Notes: generated from the letters alone by a model not told the origin. Positions 20,051 through 31,619 are shown, counted from the stretch's first letter. The stretch: 64,000 nt of DNA from Channallabes apus (GCA_030522415.1 CM060104.1:23580825-23644824); one strand, 5' to 3'. Numbers and translations are program-made.

Positions 20051-20244
20051 TCCACCTCCACCTCTCCTCCATTACTCCTAGCGTCTCTCGTCTCACGGTC
20101 CAGATACACCTCCAGTTTGGCCACAAACGGGTCAGAAGTACTGCGTTCATCGATTCCGGTGCCGCAGGCAACTTCATTGACGCTTCTTATGCCAAAAAAC
20201 TGGGAGTGGAATTTGAGGCGTTATCCCAGCCTGTTCGCATCACA
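20050..20244 (+). pseudogene. Ty3/Gypsy protease fragment
   Basis: In another frame from gag, the sequence reads STAFIDSGAAGNFID, the aspartic protease active site (DSG) of Ty3/Gypsy elements, then stops at the LINE junction. The shift relative to gag is either a frameshift mutation or programmed. Only the first 50-60 residues remain. Confidence 0.65.
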
Positions 20245-20667
20245 TTTAGATTAGATTAGATTCAACTTTATTGTCATTACACATGTACAAGTACAAGGCA
20301 ACGAAATGCAGTTTAGGTCTAACCAGAAGTGCAATTAGCAGAAAGTGCAGGATAAAGGTATGCATTTAAAAAAGGGATATGTGCAGGTAGAAGCTATGGG
20401 TAACGATTAAAGAAAGATATTATGTGAGTATAATATACAGATTACTAGTAACTATAGTTATAAATTTACAATGGATGAACCGTATGTACAGGTTGCTATT
20501 AACTGTAGGCAGGAATTTGCAAATAGATATATACATAATGTACAGGATATTATATGATCATAGTATACAGATTGCAAGTGACTATAATTATAAATTTACA
20601 GTGTATGAACAATATATACAAGTTGCTGTTGACTGTAGTTGGGAATTTTCAAATAGATAGGAGCATA
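20245..20667 (-). mobile_element. Rex1-like LINE 3' UTR and tail
   Basis: On the minus strand this ends with a polyadenylation-like ACAATAAAG and a short TCTAA tail (TTTAGATTAGATTAGATT on plus). The 3' UTR holds two imperfect copies of a unit of about 130 bp (about 20,427-20,559 and 20,560-20,665). Related sequence continues at about 27,430, on the other side of the inserted L2. Confidence 0.65.
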
Positions 20668-20782
20668 ATTCAATTCAATTCAATTCAATTTTATTTATAT
20701 AGCGCTTTTAACAATGGTCATTGTCTCAAAGCAGCTTCACAAAAATTAAAGAAATTTAACAAAAAAAAAAAAAAAAAAAAAT

Positions 20783-20831
<49 letters not shown>

Positions 20832-21478
20832 AATTATATAAAGTAATAAATAAATAAATACAATTATAATAGAAAATAAATAAATAAAAACAAATAATAA
20901 TAATAATTATAGAAAAGAAAATAATTGGAAGTGTGGATGTGTGAGAAAAATGTGCAGATAATAATGAGACGAATGAATGAAATTTCTCTGATGAGCAAGC
21001 CAAGGGTGACGGCGACGGTGGCAAGGAAAAACTCCCTGAGATGGCATTAGGAAGAAACCTTGAGAGGAACCAGACTCAACAGGGAACCCATCCTCATTTG
21101 GGCGATAACAGATAGAAATGATATAACATCTTGTGTGTTGTGCAGGTGAAAATTCAATATGACAGAAATTATTTAAATTGTCATGAAGACCAGTTCAGCA
21201 TAGAGACGAGTCAGTAGGTGTAGAGGGCAGATGAGGTCTGGATCACTGGAAGCACAGGAGCAGCATGTGTAGCTCCAACCATCATAAAGCTGAATCCAGT
21301 TGGAGCTGGTCCTTCTCTGGATGCCTCAGGAACCTCGCAGGGTCAGCCTTTGTCTACTGAAGCTGGCAAAATCTCCCGATGCCTCGGGATGGGTAGAGAA
21401 ATACAGAACAGATGGGGAGAATTAGCGTAGTTGCCATTCGGTATAGGTGTACTGGAGTATGAGTACTGGGATGAGTTA

Positions 21479-23095
21479 CAGTGGTGTGAAAAACTATTTG
21501 CCCCCTTCCTGATTTCTTATTCTTTTGCATGTTTGTCACACTTAAATGTTTCTGCTCATCAAAAACCGTTAACTATTAGTCAAAGATAACATAATTGAAC
21601 ACAAAATGCAGTTTTTAAATGAAGTTTTACGTTATTAAGAGAGAAAAAAACTCAAAATCTACATGGACCTGTGTGAAAAAGTGATTGCCCCCCTTGTTAA
21701 AAAATAACTTAACTGTGGTTTATCACACCTGAGTTAAATTTCTGTAGTCAACCCCAGGCCTGATTACTGCCACACCTGTTTCAATCAAGAAATCACTTAA
21801 ATAGGAGCTACCTGACACAGAGAAGTAGACCAAAAGCACCTCAAAAGCTAGACATCATGCCAAGATCCAAAGAAATTCAGGAACAAATGAGAACAAAAGT
21901 AATTGAGATCTATCAGTCTGGTAAAGGTTATAAAGCCATTTCTAAAGCTTTAGGACTCCAGCGAACCACAGTGAGAGCCATTATCCACAAATGGCAAAAA
22001 CATGGAACAGTGGTGAACCTTCCCAGGAGTGGCCGGCCGACCAAAATTACCCCAAGAGCGCAGAGACAACTCATCCGAGAGGCCACAAAAGACCCCAGGA
22101 CAACATCTAAAGAACTGCAGGCCTCACTTGCCTCAATTAAGGTCAGTGTTCACGACTCCACCATAAGAAAGAGACTGGGCAAAAACGGCCTGCATGGCAG
22201 ATTTCCAAGGCGCAAACCACTTTTAAGCAAAAAGAACATTATGGCTCGTCTCAATTTCGCTAAAAAACATCTCAATGATTGCCAAGACTTTTGGGAAAAT
22301 ACCTTGTGGACCCACAAGACAAAAGTTGAACTTTTGGAAGGTGTGTGTCCTGTTACATCTGGCGTAAAAGTAACACAGCATTTCAGAAAAAGAACATCAT
22401 ACCAACAGTAAAATATGGTGGTGGTAGTGTGATGGTCTGGGGTTGTTTTGCTCCTTCAGGACCTGGAAGGCTTGCTGTGATAGATGGAACCATGAATTCT
22501 ACTGTCTACCAAAAAATCCTGAAGGACAATGTCCGGCCATCTGTTCGTCAACTCAAGCTGAAGCGATCTTGGGTGCTGCAGCAGGACAATGACCCAAAAC
22601 ACACCAGCAAATCCACCTCTGAATGACTGAAGAAAAACAAAATGAAGACTTTGGAGTGGCCTAGTCAAAGTCCTGACCTGAATCCTATTGAGATGTTGTG
22701 GCATGACGTTAAAAAGGCGGTTCATGCTAGAAAACCCTCCAAAAAAGCTGAATTACAACAATTCTGCAAAGATGAGTGGGCCAAAATTCCTCCAGAGCGC
22801 TGTAAAAGACTCGTTGCAAGTTATCGCAAACGCTTGATTGCAGTTATTGCTGCTAAGGGTGGCCCAACCAGTTATTAGGTTCAGGGGGCAATTACTTTTT
22901 CACACAGGCCATGTAGGTTTGGATTTTTTTTCTCCCTAAATAATAAAACCCCTCATTTAAAAACTGCATTTTGTGTTTACTTGTGTTATCTTTGACTAAT
23001 AGTTAAATGTGTTTGATGATCAGAAACGTTTTGTGTGACAAACATGCAAAAGAATAAGAAATCAGGAGGGGGGCAAATAGTTTTTCACACCACTG
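21479..23095 (+). mobile_element. Tc1 element, copy 1
   Basis: 1617 bp, flanked by TA on both sides, with CAGTGGTGTGAAAAAC at both ends in inverted orientation. Each terminal repeat has outer and inner GTGTGAAAAA-type direct repeats (IR/DR structure), where the transposase binds. It closely matches copy 2 at 37,575. It lies in the 3' end of the L2 ORF2. Confidence 0.95.
21857..22878 (+). pseudogene. Tc1 transposase, copy 1, inactivated
   Basis: Begins MPRSKEIQEQ with a paired helix-turn-helix (residues 1-110). Compared with copy 2 there is a one-base deletion near 22,335, the first catalytic motif TDETK reads THKTK so the aspartate is lost, and a TGA lies at 22,624-22,626. The later QQDND and SPDLNPIE motifs are present. 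The protein cannot function. Confidence 0.92.
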
Positions 23096-26055
23096 TATGT
23101 GTATGCCAGATTAAAAAGATGCGTCTTGAGTCTACTTTTGAACTGAGAAACCGTGTCTGCTCCCCGAACACTGTCTGGAAGGCTATTCCAAAGCTTTGGA
23201 GCTAAATATGAAAAAGCCCTACCCCCTTTTGTAGATTTTGAAATTCTGGGAACTACCAGAAGTCCGGAGTTTTGTGATCTTAAGGCGCGTGGTGGATTGT
23301 AGCGTATCAGAAGACTGGTTAGGTATGTGGGAGCTAAACCATTTAAAGCCTTGTATGTAAGTAATACTATTTTGTAATTTATTCTAAACTGAACAGGTAG
23401 CCAGTGCAGGGATGATAATATTGGGGTTATATGATCATATTTTCTGGATCTAGTGAGAACCCTGGCAGCTGCATTTTGGATTAACTGAAGCTTGTTTATT
23501 GAGGATGCAGGACAACCACCTAGTAATGCATTACAATAGTCCAGTCTGGAGGTCATAAATGCATGAACTAGTTTTTCTGCATCAGATACGGATAAGATGT
23601 TCCTAAGTTTAGCAATATTTCGAAGATGGAAAAAGGCTGTTTTTGTGATATTTGAAATGTGATTTTCAAAAGACAAGTTACTGTCTAATATTACTCCCAG
23701 ATCTTTTACTGCTGAGCTGGTAATAACAGTACATCCTTCTAAGCGCAAGCTGAATTGTGAAAGCTGTTGTGTGCTGGTTTTTGGGCCAATAAGTAATATC
23801 TCTGTCTCATCTGAATTTAATAAAAGAAAGTTATTGGTCATCCAATCTTTTATGTCCTGGACACACTCAGTTAATCTAGACAACTTAGGTATTTCGTCTG
23901 GTTTAGTTGAGATATATAATTGGGTATCATCAGCATAACAATGGAAACTAATCCCATGTCTTCTAATGATGTTACCCAAGGGAAGCATGTATATTGAGAA
24001 CAACAGAGGTCCTAAAACTGACCCTTGTGGGACCCCATATTTCACTGGCATTATACCAGACGGTTCTCCATTTAGATCTACAAAATGGTAGCGATCAGAC
24101 AGGTAAGATCTAAACCATTTTAGTGCCTGTCCCTGAATACCTATATAATTTTGTAAGCGATCTATGAGAATATTATGATCTATAGTGTCGAATGCAGCAC
24201 TAAGATCGAGCAGGACTAGCAATGAGATGCAGCCTTGGTCTGAAGCTAAAAACAAGTCATTTGTAATCTTAACTAGTGCAGTTTCTGTGCTATGATGGGG
24301 CCTGAAACCTGACTGAAATTCTTCAAGGATGTTGTTATCCTGCAAGAATGTGCAAATTTGAGCTGATACTACTTTTTCTAGTATTTTTGATATGAACGGG
24401 AGGTTTGAAATCGGTCTGTAATTTTTTATTTCATTCGCGTCCAAATTAGATTTTTTAAGAAGCGGCTTAATAACTGCTAACTTGAAAGGTTTAGGGACGT
24501 GACCTAGATGTAATGAAGAATTAATAATGTTTAGGAGTGGCTCTCCAACCGTAAGCATCACTTCTTTTAAAAATCTGGTTGGGATTGGGTCTAACAGGCA
24601 CGTTGTTGATTTAGCCGAGGTGATGAGTTTATACAGCTCTTCCTGTCCTATACCTGTAAAGCAGTGAAAATCTAAATGTGAAGCTATAGGCTGAACTGGA
24701 TCGTGAGATACTATTAGAGGTTGAACCTCCATTATTTTCTTCCTGATATTATTGATTTTTTCATTAAAGAAGTCCATAAAGTCTTCACTTCTAAACTGTG
24801 ATGGGATACTCTCTGCGGGCATCTTAGGTTTTGTTAGGCGAGCCACTGTACTAAATAAGAACCTGGGATTGTTTTGGTTTCTTGCTATCAGTTGGCTAAG
24901 ATGCTCGGTCCTAGCAGTTTTTAGAGCCTGTCTATAGCTGCACATACTGTCTTTATACGCAATTCGAAAAACTTCTAATTTAGTTTTCCTCCATTTTCGC
25001 TCGAGGTTACGGGTTGCTCTCTTTAGGGCGCGAGTATGACTGTTGTACCACGGTGCCAATGTTTTATCTCTGACTTTTTTTAATCTGATGGGAGCAACAG
25101 TGTCTAATGTACTGGTAAAAATAGTGCCCATGCTGCTAGTCACTTCATCTAGATCATCTGCATTTAGGGGTCTAATAATAAATTGGGACAGATCCGGCAG
25201 ATTACTTGTGAATCTGTCTTTAGTGGTGGGATTCATATTTCTAACAGATTGATAGCGTGGGGAGACACAGCTAATCTGTTCTACGGGTAGAGTATATGTC
25301 AGGAGGTGATGATCTGTGATATCATCACTTTGAGGTATGATCTCTATACTAGAGACATCTATACCATGGGATATAATTAAATCTAGCGTATGATTAAAGC
25401 GGTGAGTTGCTCCAATTATATTTTGCTTAACCCCAAAGGTATTTAGTAAATCCATAAATGTGAGTGCTAAAGCGTCGTTAGCATCATCTACATGAATGTT
25501 AAAGTCTCCTACTATCAATACTTTGTCAGAGTTAACCAATAGGTCTGATAGCAGATGTCCAAATTCTTTAAGAAAATCGCCATATGGCCCCGGGGGTCTG
25601 TACACGGTGGCCAAGGTAAAATATAGCAAGGGTTTATTACGTATTTCATTTAGTGCAATATTAATGATAAGCACTTCAAATGAATTAAACCTGGGCCTTA
25701 TTTTCTGGGTAACAGTGAGTACATCATTGTAGATAGTGGCGACACCACCACCGCGACCAATTAGACGGGGCTCGTGCTTATAGAAATATCCTGACGGAGT
25801 AGACTCATTCAGACCAAAATATTCATTTGGTTTAAGCCAGGTTTCAGTGAGACTGAGTGCGTCAAGGCAATAATCTGAGATAATTTCGTTAACAATAAGT
25901 GCTTTAGGCGCAAGGGATCTAATGTTGAGTAGTCCAAACTTTAGAGGTGGATTTTGACTACTTATTTTGCCTTTTTCTGGTTTTATGGTTATCAGATTGC
26001 TTCGGGCAAATTTAACAAATTTATTCTTTTTTCTCAGTATTCGGGGAACAGACAC
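23096..26055 (-). CDS. L2 LINE ORF2 (endonuclease and reverse transcriptase)
   Basis: About 985 residues remain before the Tc1 junction. The apurinic-type endonuclease occupies about 38-256: LNIRSL, TETW at 70-73, GDFN at 183-186 and TDHH at 247-250. Reverse transcriptase spans about 480-780: FDTIDH at 622-627, [10 protein letters not shown] at 674-683, YADD at 707-710. It nicks target DNA and copies its own RNA there. The Tc1 cuts the C-terminus, and reading continues 10 codons into the Tc1 end. The native end lies across the insertion, near 21,354. The start methionine follows ORF1 by 96 bp. The central domains have no stops, suggesting a fairly young copy. Confidence 0.92.
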
Positions 26056-26151
26056 AGTTTCTATAGGACAAGCTATGTGTGTTCGTCTATCACTACGGTG
26101 AGTTGTGATGTGTCTAATATGTTTGGAATCTACAGTATGACTTACCGCCAG

Positions 26152-27069
26152 TCAGATGGTTCGTAGTGTTCTGGAGATGTTGTCAGAGAGGACCGCTGCT
26201 CCAGCTCTGCTAGGGTGTAGGCCATCGGTGTGATAGAGCCTAGGACGCTCCCAGAAAACATTCCAGTTATCAACAAAGCGTAATTTCTGTTGTTGACACC
26301 AAGATTGTAACCATTCATTAAAAGCAAATAATCTACTGAACTTCTCGATTCCTCGCTGAAATGTGGGAAGCGGTCCAGATACGATGATCCTTGTCGTGGG
26401 TGATGTGCTGCGGACCTTCTCGACCAGGCTCCTGAAGTCCTTCTTTAGGATCTCCGTCTGCCTCAGCCTGGTGTCGTTCGTGCCGGCATGAAGAACCACA
26501 GCTCCAATGTTCCTCCTCAGGGCAGCAGGCACCTGTGCAGCAACATCAAGAACACGTGCACCAGGTAAACAGCGTGTGTGCACCTTACCTTTAGCCGTGG
26601 TAGCACGCACGTGACGAACGATGGAGTCTCCGATGACCAGGACGTCGTGTGCCATCTCGCGGAGAGGAGCGAAGCGGTTTTGGGTCGAGATGTCGAAGAC
26701 GGGTGGTGGTGGTGGAGAGGTCCTCGCCCGGGGCTTGGCGTGCTTCTTCCGCTGCTGCTGTATCCAGGGTCCGTGGTATCCCGGCGCCGGGGTGTAGGAA
26801 CACTGGGCGGGATGCGTCCTTGGTGTGTTGGACCTGGGCAGAGAAACACGCGGGGTTGAGGTTGTAGGAGAATTCTCATGCCGAGAATTTACCTGGGACA
26901 GGTGAGTGTCGGTCCGCGTCGATTCCAGCGTGGCTTTCCGCTGCTGTAACCGGGCCAGCTTCACCTGTAGCTCACGGATCAGCTTCTCCACGGCCTCCAC
27001 CTCCAAATCCACCGAGTGCAGCTCCAATGTCTCCTCACCTGCACTCAGAGGCAGAATCACAACCGACAT
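26152..27069 (-). CDS. L2 LINE ORF1 with coiled coil and SGNH esterase
   Basis: 305 residues. A leucine-rich coiled coil lies at about 20-52, a proline/basic linker at 60-130, then an SGNH/GDSL hydrolase domain with GDS at 147-149, GTND at 196-199 and the catalytic pair D282 and H285 in DGLHPS. Esterase-type ORF1 proteins are known from CR1 and zebrafish L2 elements, where they form the RNA-binding oligomer. All catalytic positions are kept. The other L2 remnants in this window (7.9, 18.7 and 30.8 kb) carry the same terminal motif as DGVHPT. Confidence 0.9.
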   Translation of the reverse strand: MSVVILPLSAGEETLELHSVDLEVEAVEKLIRELQVKLARLQQRKATLESTRTDTHLSQVNSRHENSPTTSTPRVSLPRSNTPRTHPAQCSYTPAPGYHGPWIQQQRKKHAKPRARTSPPPPPVFDISTQNRFAPLREMAHDVLVIGDSIVRHVRATTAKGKVHTRCLPGARVLDVAAQVPAALRRNIGAVVLHAGTNDTRLRQTEILKKDFRSLVEKVRSTSPTTRIIVSGPLPTFQRGIEKFSRLFAFNEWLQSWCQQQKLRFVDNWNVFWERPRLYHTDGLHPSRAGAAVLSDNISRTLRTI

Positions 27070-27369
27070 GGTGTCTAAACACGGAAAATAATCGGTGTGA
27101 GAAAGTGAAAAACTTTACAAACAAACAAACAAACGTGATAGCCGGGCTAGCGATGCTAATGCTAATTAGCGATGCTAATGCCGGCTAAAAGCGGTGTGCT
27201 GCAAAACAATTAAAACTTAACGATATAACACGTGTTTCGAGTAAATATATTATAAGATACTTATCCGTTTTATGTACACTCTTCGTAAGGGGACGAAAAA
27301 GTTTAAAAGTTGGTCAGTATGGTGGAGCTCGGAAAAAAGCAGCTTCTCAGTGTCCTCGTACGGAGGAAG

Positions 27370-27396
27370 TGACGTCAGCCGAGTATCGTGACGTCA
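27370..27396 (-). promoter_or_regulatory. Twin CRE-like sites in L2 5' UTR
   Basis: Two perfect TGACGTCA palindromes at 27,370-27,377 and 27,389-27,396, at the far 5' end of the L2 element. CREB/ATF sites at this position would suit an internal promoter that starts transcription at the element's own first bases. Function is inferred from the motif only. Confidence 0.5.
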
Positions 27397-27686
27397 GTAT
27401 CGATACCAAGATCAGGTGGTCAATTCCAAAGCAAATGTACAAGTTGCTATTTTCTATAGACAGGAATTTACATATGATATGAACATAATGTACATATGAA
27501 CATAATGTACAGGAATTTATCAGTAGACATGTGTGAAACTTCAACCAGAAGTTCACAAATATGTTGTGCATGGATATTTGTGTTTTCAAATAGGTGTGTA
27601 CATTGTAGTGCAGTCCATATTAAATAGTGTAAAGTGTAAATGGAGTAATGGGAAGAGTATAGGGGTGTGTGAGGGGTGAGCAGGTG

Positions 27687-29111
27687 TCAGTGGGGGGCAG
27701 AGTTCAATAAGGAGACAGCTCTGGGAAAGAAGCTATTCCTCAGTCTGCTAGTTCTTGACCTGGGACACCTGAAGCGCCGACCAGAAGGCATAAGAGAAAA
27801 CAGTTTGTGGGCAGGGTGGGAGTAATCCTTAAGAATACTGCGTGCTCGACGCACGCAGTGCTTCCTTTGAATGTCCTCGATGGCTGGAAGTGGAGTCCCT
27901 ATAATACGCTGGGCAGTTTTCACCACCCGCTGCAGTGCCTTGCGCTCAGCAACAGAGCAGCTTCCATACCAAACTGTGACACAGTTGGTTAGGATGCTTT
28001 CTATTGTGCAGCGATAGAAGTTCACCAGAGTAGATGAGGACAGCTGGTTCTTCTTAAGTGTTCTTAATAAGAATAGGCGCTGGTGAGCCTTCTTGACCAG
28101 GCTAGAGGTGTTGGTGGACCAGGATAGGTTCTCTGAAATGTGGGTCCCCAGGAACTTGAAGGATGGGACCGGTTCAACAACCATTCCGTTGATGTGAACG
28201 GGTTCATGTGAACCTCTTCCTCCTTTTCTGAAATCTACGATGAGCTCCTTGGTCTTCTTGGTGTTAAGGAGCAGATTATTGTCCGTGCACCAAGTGGCCA
28301 GGTGCTTGATCTCCTCCCTGTAGGCAGACTCATCGTTGTTGCTGATGAGGCCGATCACCGTAGTATCGTCTGCAAACTTGATGATGTTGTTGGATCCATA
28401 CACCAGTCTGCAGTCGTGGGTGAAGAGGGAGTAAAGGAAGGGGCTTAGCACACAGCCCTGTGGTACACCAGTGTTGAGTGTGACGGTAGTGGAGCAGATG
28501 TGGCCTGACCTGACATGCTGGGGTCTGTTGGTCAAAAAGTCAGTAATCCAATTACAAAGTGAGATGTTAATATCCAGCTCTCTAAGTTTGGTGATTAACT
28601 TAGAGGGTAGAACAGTATTAAAAGCCGAGCTAAAGTCAACAAACAGTAGTCGTGCATAGGTGTTTGTATTGTCCAAGTGTGTGAGTACAGAGTGCAACGC
28701 TATGGAGACTGCATCGTCTGTGCTCCTGTTGGCACGGTAAGCAAACTGGTGTGGATCTAGTGAGGGTTGGAAAGAGTCTTTTAGATGTGTCAGGACCAAC
28801 CGCTCAAAGCACTTCATAATAATGGGTGTGAGTGCTACGGGGCGGTAGTCATTCAGGCACGTCGGGCTGGAGTGTTTCGGCACTGGCACAATTGAGGTAG
28901 ATTTAAAGCACGCTGGTACAGCTGCTTGGGCAAGGGACATGTTAAAAATATCTGTGAATACCCCAGCGAGCTGCTCCGCACATGCCCTCAGTACGCGCCC
29001 AGGGATACCGTCTGGTCCAGCAGCCTTGTGCACATTGATCTGGCTCAGTACGGTGTAGACGTCAGATGAATTTAACTTTCTCAAAGCGAGCATAAAAGTC
29101 ATTAAGCTCAT
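27687..29111 (-). pseudogene. Rex1-like reverse transcriptase
   Basis: 474 residues with [22 protein letters not shown] and FADD (the RT core), then a C-terminal domain ending [22 protein letters not shown]. The N-terminal end runs out of frame relative to the preceding linker: the same DNA reads NDFYARFEK in the next frame. A frameshift therefore lies at about 29,075-29,100. Confidence 0.85.
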
Positions 29112-30307
29112 TCAGAAAGAGGACATCAGTGGCTTGGGGGGTGGAGTGACTTGGTTTGTAGTTGCTGATGGCCTGGATGCCCTGCCACATGCACCGAGGG
29201 TCAGAGTGTAAAAAGTGCTCCTCTAGCTTTAGTTTGTAGCAGTATTTGGCCTTTTTGATGCCCCTTTTCAGATTAGCCCTGGAAGTGCTTTGCATCACCT
29301 GATCTGAAGGCAGTGTTGCGTGCCTTCAGTAGGAGATGCACCTCCTTGTTCATCCATGGCTTCTGATTTGGGTATGTGGTGATCTGCTTCTGGGTTGTGA
29401 CACTGTCTATGGTGGTGTTGATGTAATCCAGAACAGAGGAAGTGTAGCTGTCTATGTTCGTGTGAGAGCCACAGGTGGCCTGAGTAGCAAACATACTCCA
29501 GTCTGTGTGTAGAAACCTGTCCTGGAGTGTGAAGTCTACCCCAGCTGGCCACACTTTGATGGTCTTCACTGATGGCTGCACACGGTTGATGAGGGGTGAG
29601 TACTTAGGGGTAAGGAACAAAGAAAGGTGGTCTGATTGTCCCAAGTGGGGGAGGGGGTCCACATTATAGGCTTCAGCCATGTTTGTGTATACATGGTCTA
29701 AAGTTTTGTTTCCTCTGGTGTGACAGAAAATGTTCTGGTGAAATTTAGGGAGTACTGTCTTTAAATTGGAGTGGTTGAAGTCCCCCGTGACAATAAAAGC
29801 AGCCTCCGGGTGAACAGTTTGTTGTTTGCTGATGGCCGCATGAAGTTCGTTCATAGCAAGTTTGGCATCAGCATCGGGAGGAATGTAAGCGGCAGTTATA
29901 ATGGTGGAGGTGAATTCCCGTGGCAGATAAAACGGTCTACACTTAACCATGAGAAACTCTAAGTTAGCTGAGCAGTGTCTCCCAATAATAACAGAGTTCG
30001 TACACCAAGCATTATTAACATAAATGCACAATCCTCCGCCTCTGGTCTTACCGGAGCCATCCACCGTTCTGTCTGCCCGGAATGTGTGGTGCTCAGCTAG
30101 AGCAATAGCATTGTCCGAAATATCGCTGTTCAGCCATGTTTCAGTGAAAATCATAACATTGCAGTTCCAAAGTCTTTTATTGTGGTTGATGCGGAGTTGA
30201 ATCTCGTCCATTTTGTTCATCAACGACCGCACATTGGCGAGGAAAATACTGGGTAAAGAGAGCCGATGTGGTGTTAGCCTTAGCTTAGCTCTTACTCCTC
30301 TGCACAT
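29112..30307 (-). pseudogene. Rex1-like endonuclease and linker
   Basis: Endonuclease motifs ANVRSL, TETW, GGGLCIYVN, TGDFNHS and SDHLSL appear in order. The frame closes at 29,273 and the linker (RANLKRGIKKAKYCYK and onward) continues in another frame at 29,062-29,298, so a second frameshift lies near 29,290. The element cannot make an intact ORF2 protein. Confidence 0.82.
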
Positions 30308-30360
30308 CCCCCGTCTTTGTTTAGGTCTCGACGCCGCCTTCGAGCACTTCCGCCCGGCCG

Positions 30361-30446
30361 GATAGCATGCGCAGCCTCGGATCCGTAGACGGCCGGCCCC
30401 TCTCTTCTAGCCCCATCACCACCCAAACCCGACCCATCACTCTAAT
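30361..30446. other. Unassigned junction
   Basis: A short GC-rich stretch between the 5' end of the Rex1-like LINE and the next L2 copy. It may be Rex1 5' UTR or a leftover of the Ty3/Gypsy element. Confidence 0.3.
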
Positions 30447-30492
30447 CATTTTGGTGGTGCTCCAAAAATAATGTGGCCTTTATAGATAATTG

Positions 30493-30744
30493 TTCGATCT
30501 GTTTGACCTGATGCCCTCAGGGAGGCGCTACAGGTGCATCACAGCAAGGACAAATAGATTATAGAACACTTTTTTTCCAAAAGCAGTAATCACATTAAAC
30601 TTACATTTGCACTGATTCTTGTCCCCCCCCCCCCCCGCCCCGCTATAATATATATGTTTGCACTGAAGGAGTTGTTTTAATCTCATTGTACATGCGTGTA
30701 TAGTGACAATAAAGGCATTCATTCATTCATTCATTCATTCATTC
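30493..30744 (+). mobile_element. 5'-truncated Rex1-like LINE 3' end
   Basis: Reads LMPSGRRYRCI, the same C-terminal end as the Rex1-like RT at 27.7 kb, then a 3' UTR with a C-run, ACAATAAAGG and an ATTC tail of about seven units. Flanked by a 7-bp duplication ATAATTG at 30,486-30,492 and 30,745-30,751, in the middle of the L2 FIDNW coding segment. Dead on arrival. Confidence 0.85.
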
Positions 30745-30971
30745 ATAATTGGAAGACCTTTGAGGGCAAAGCTGGCCTGTTAGGGCGGGACGGTGTCCAT
30801 CCCACTCGGGAAGGTGCTGCTCTCATTTCCTGTAGTATAGCTCATAGTCTCAGTAGAGGTCTAGTTAATCGGTGACAATCCAGAGCCCAGGCCAGGGAGC
30901 AGACAGACAGGCTAAACCAACCGTCTGCTAGCTGCATAGAGTCGTCACTCAGGGTTCACCATATTGAGACT

Positions 30972-31259
30972 GTGTCTGTTCCCCGAGCTAAGCAAAAATG
31001 TAAAAAGACTCAGAAAGTCTGTTTTAATAATTTAATTAGCATAAAGACCACAAACTCAGGTCATACTGAATGCGCAGCTGGCACCTCTGATCTGAAGCTA
31101 GGATTGTTAAATATTAGATCTCTCGCATCAAAAGCAGTTATTGTTAATGAAATTATCACAGATCAGGCGTTTGATATACTCTGTTTAACTGAAACATGGG
31201 TTAAACAGGACTAGTATGTAGCTGTAAATGAAGCTAGTCCTCCTGGATACAGCTACATA
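30972..31259 (+). pseudogene. L2 ORF2 N-terminus, interrupted
   Basis: Starts [10 protein letters not shown] and reaches the endonuclease motifs LNIRSL and LTETW, followed by an in-frame TAG at 31,212-31,214 and further sense sequence VNEASPPGYSYI. The giant element begins directly after. It is the counterpart of the intact ORF2 on the minus strand at 26 kb. Confidence 0.85.
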
Positions 31260-31278
31260 CAGTGGTTACAAAATCGGA
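31260..31278 (+). repeat. Giant element left terminal inverted repeat
   Basis: 19 bp, exact inverted match to 59,005-59,023. Beyond 19 bp the two ends diverge for about 340 bp before the subterminal inverted repeats begin. Confidence 0.9.
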
Positions 31279-31619
31279 GCGTCGTATGTAACGTCGCCGC
31301 CGCATTACATGTGCATGTGCAAATGTGCATTTGCTGTGCATTTGCTGGCTTTTACCACTGAGTGGCGCTATATAACTACAGACTGACGCCTCATGCCTTA
31401 GTTCATTCTCTGCCTCAATAATACACGTAGTAGCCGATAACATCAAGTGAAACACTGTAGTTGACCGAATTCATAATCACATTACTATAATTACAGTACA
31501 AATGTAGAATTCAAATTAAATCAAATCTTATTAAGATCAAATTTAAGCACAATAAATATTAACACAGTGAGCCTTTAGATTTTATCACATGTAATTAGAA
31601 AAGAAGTGTGTAGGGTTTT

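Larger units (their letters stand above)
18755..20244 (+). mobile_element. Ty3/Gypsy-type LTR element, 5' portion
   Basis: The junction with L2 at TGTCAC marks a likely LTR start. About 360 bp of LTR and leader follow, then a gag ORF and the start of a protease. No RT, integrase or 3' LTR is seen: the element ends where the Rex1-like LINE 3' end begins. The LTR/leader boundary is not defined. Confidence 0.65.
20668..27430 (-). mobile_element. L2-type LINE, nearly full length
   Basis: Minus-strand non-LTR retrotransposon with 5' UTR, ORF1, ORF2 and a 3' UTR ending in ATTGA repeats (ATTCA on plus at 20,668). It lies inside the 3' UTR of the Rex1-like LINE, and its own 3' part is split by a Tc1 at 21,479-23,095. 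Both ORFs are open. The 5' limit near 27,405-27,430 is approximate. A poly-A and TA-rich run at 20,762-20,826 lies in the 3' UTR. Confidence 0.85.
27431..30360 (-). mobile_element. Rex1-like LINE, coding part
   Basis: Minus-strand non-LTR retrotransposon of the Rex1/L2 group (Jockey superfamily). It has an endonuclease segment at 29,273-30,307, a linker and an RT segment at 27,687-29,111, broken by two frameshifts. Its 3' UTR continues at 20,245-20,667 beyond the inserted L2. The 5' end is near 30,360 but not sharply defined. Confidence 0.8.
30447..31259 (+). mobile_element. L2-type LINE copy, 5' portion (interrupted)
   Basis: Contains the end of an esterase ORF1 (GGTGCTCCAAAAATAATG onward, then DGVHPT) and the start of ORF2 at 30,972. 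A LINE fragment is inserted at 30,493-30,744. At 31,258 the ORF2 is cut at TA by the giant element and resumes at 59,026, where GYSYI joins HQPRLTGRGGG in frame. Confidence 0.85.

Noticed and set aside
26578..26867. Plus-strand ORFs opposite L2 ORF1 (92 and 72 residues)
   Set aside because: Antisense shadows of the esterase ORF1, with no independent signals.
30361..30446. Continuation of the Ty3/Gypsy element after the Rex1-like LINE
   Set aside because: The stretch is too short and shows no pol or LTR sequence, so I could not confirm that the Ty3/Gypsy element resumes.
31260..31290. hAT assignment of the giant element because CAGTGGTT resembles hAT ends
   Set aside because: hAT elements make 8-bp target duplications. 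Here only TA is duplicated, and the host L2 frame is restored by removing exactly one TA.
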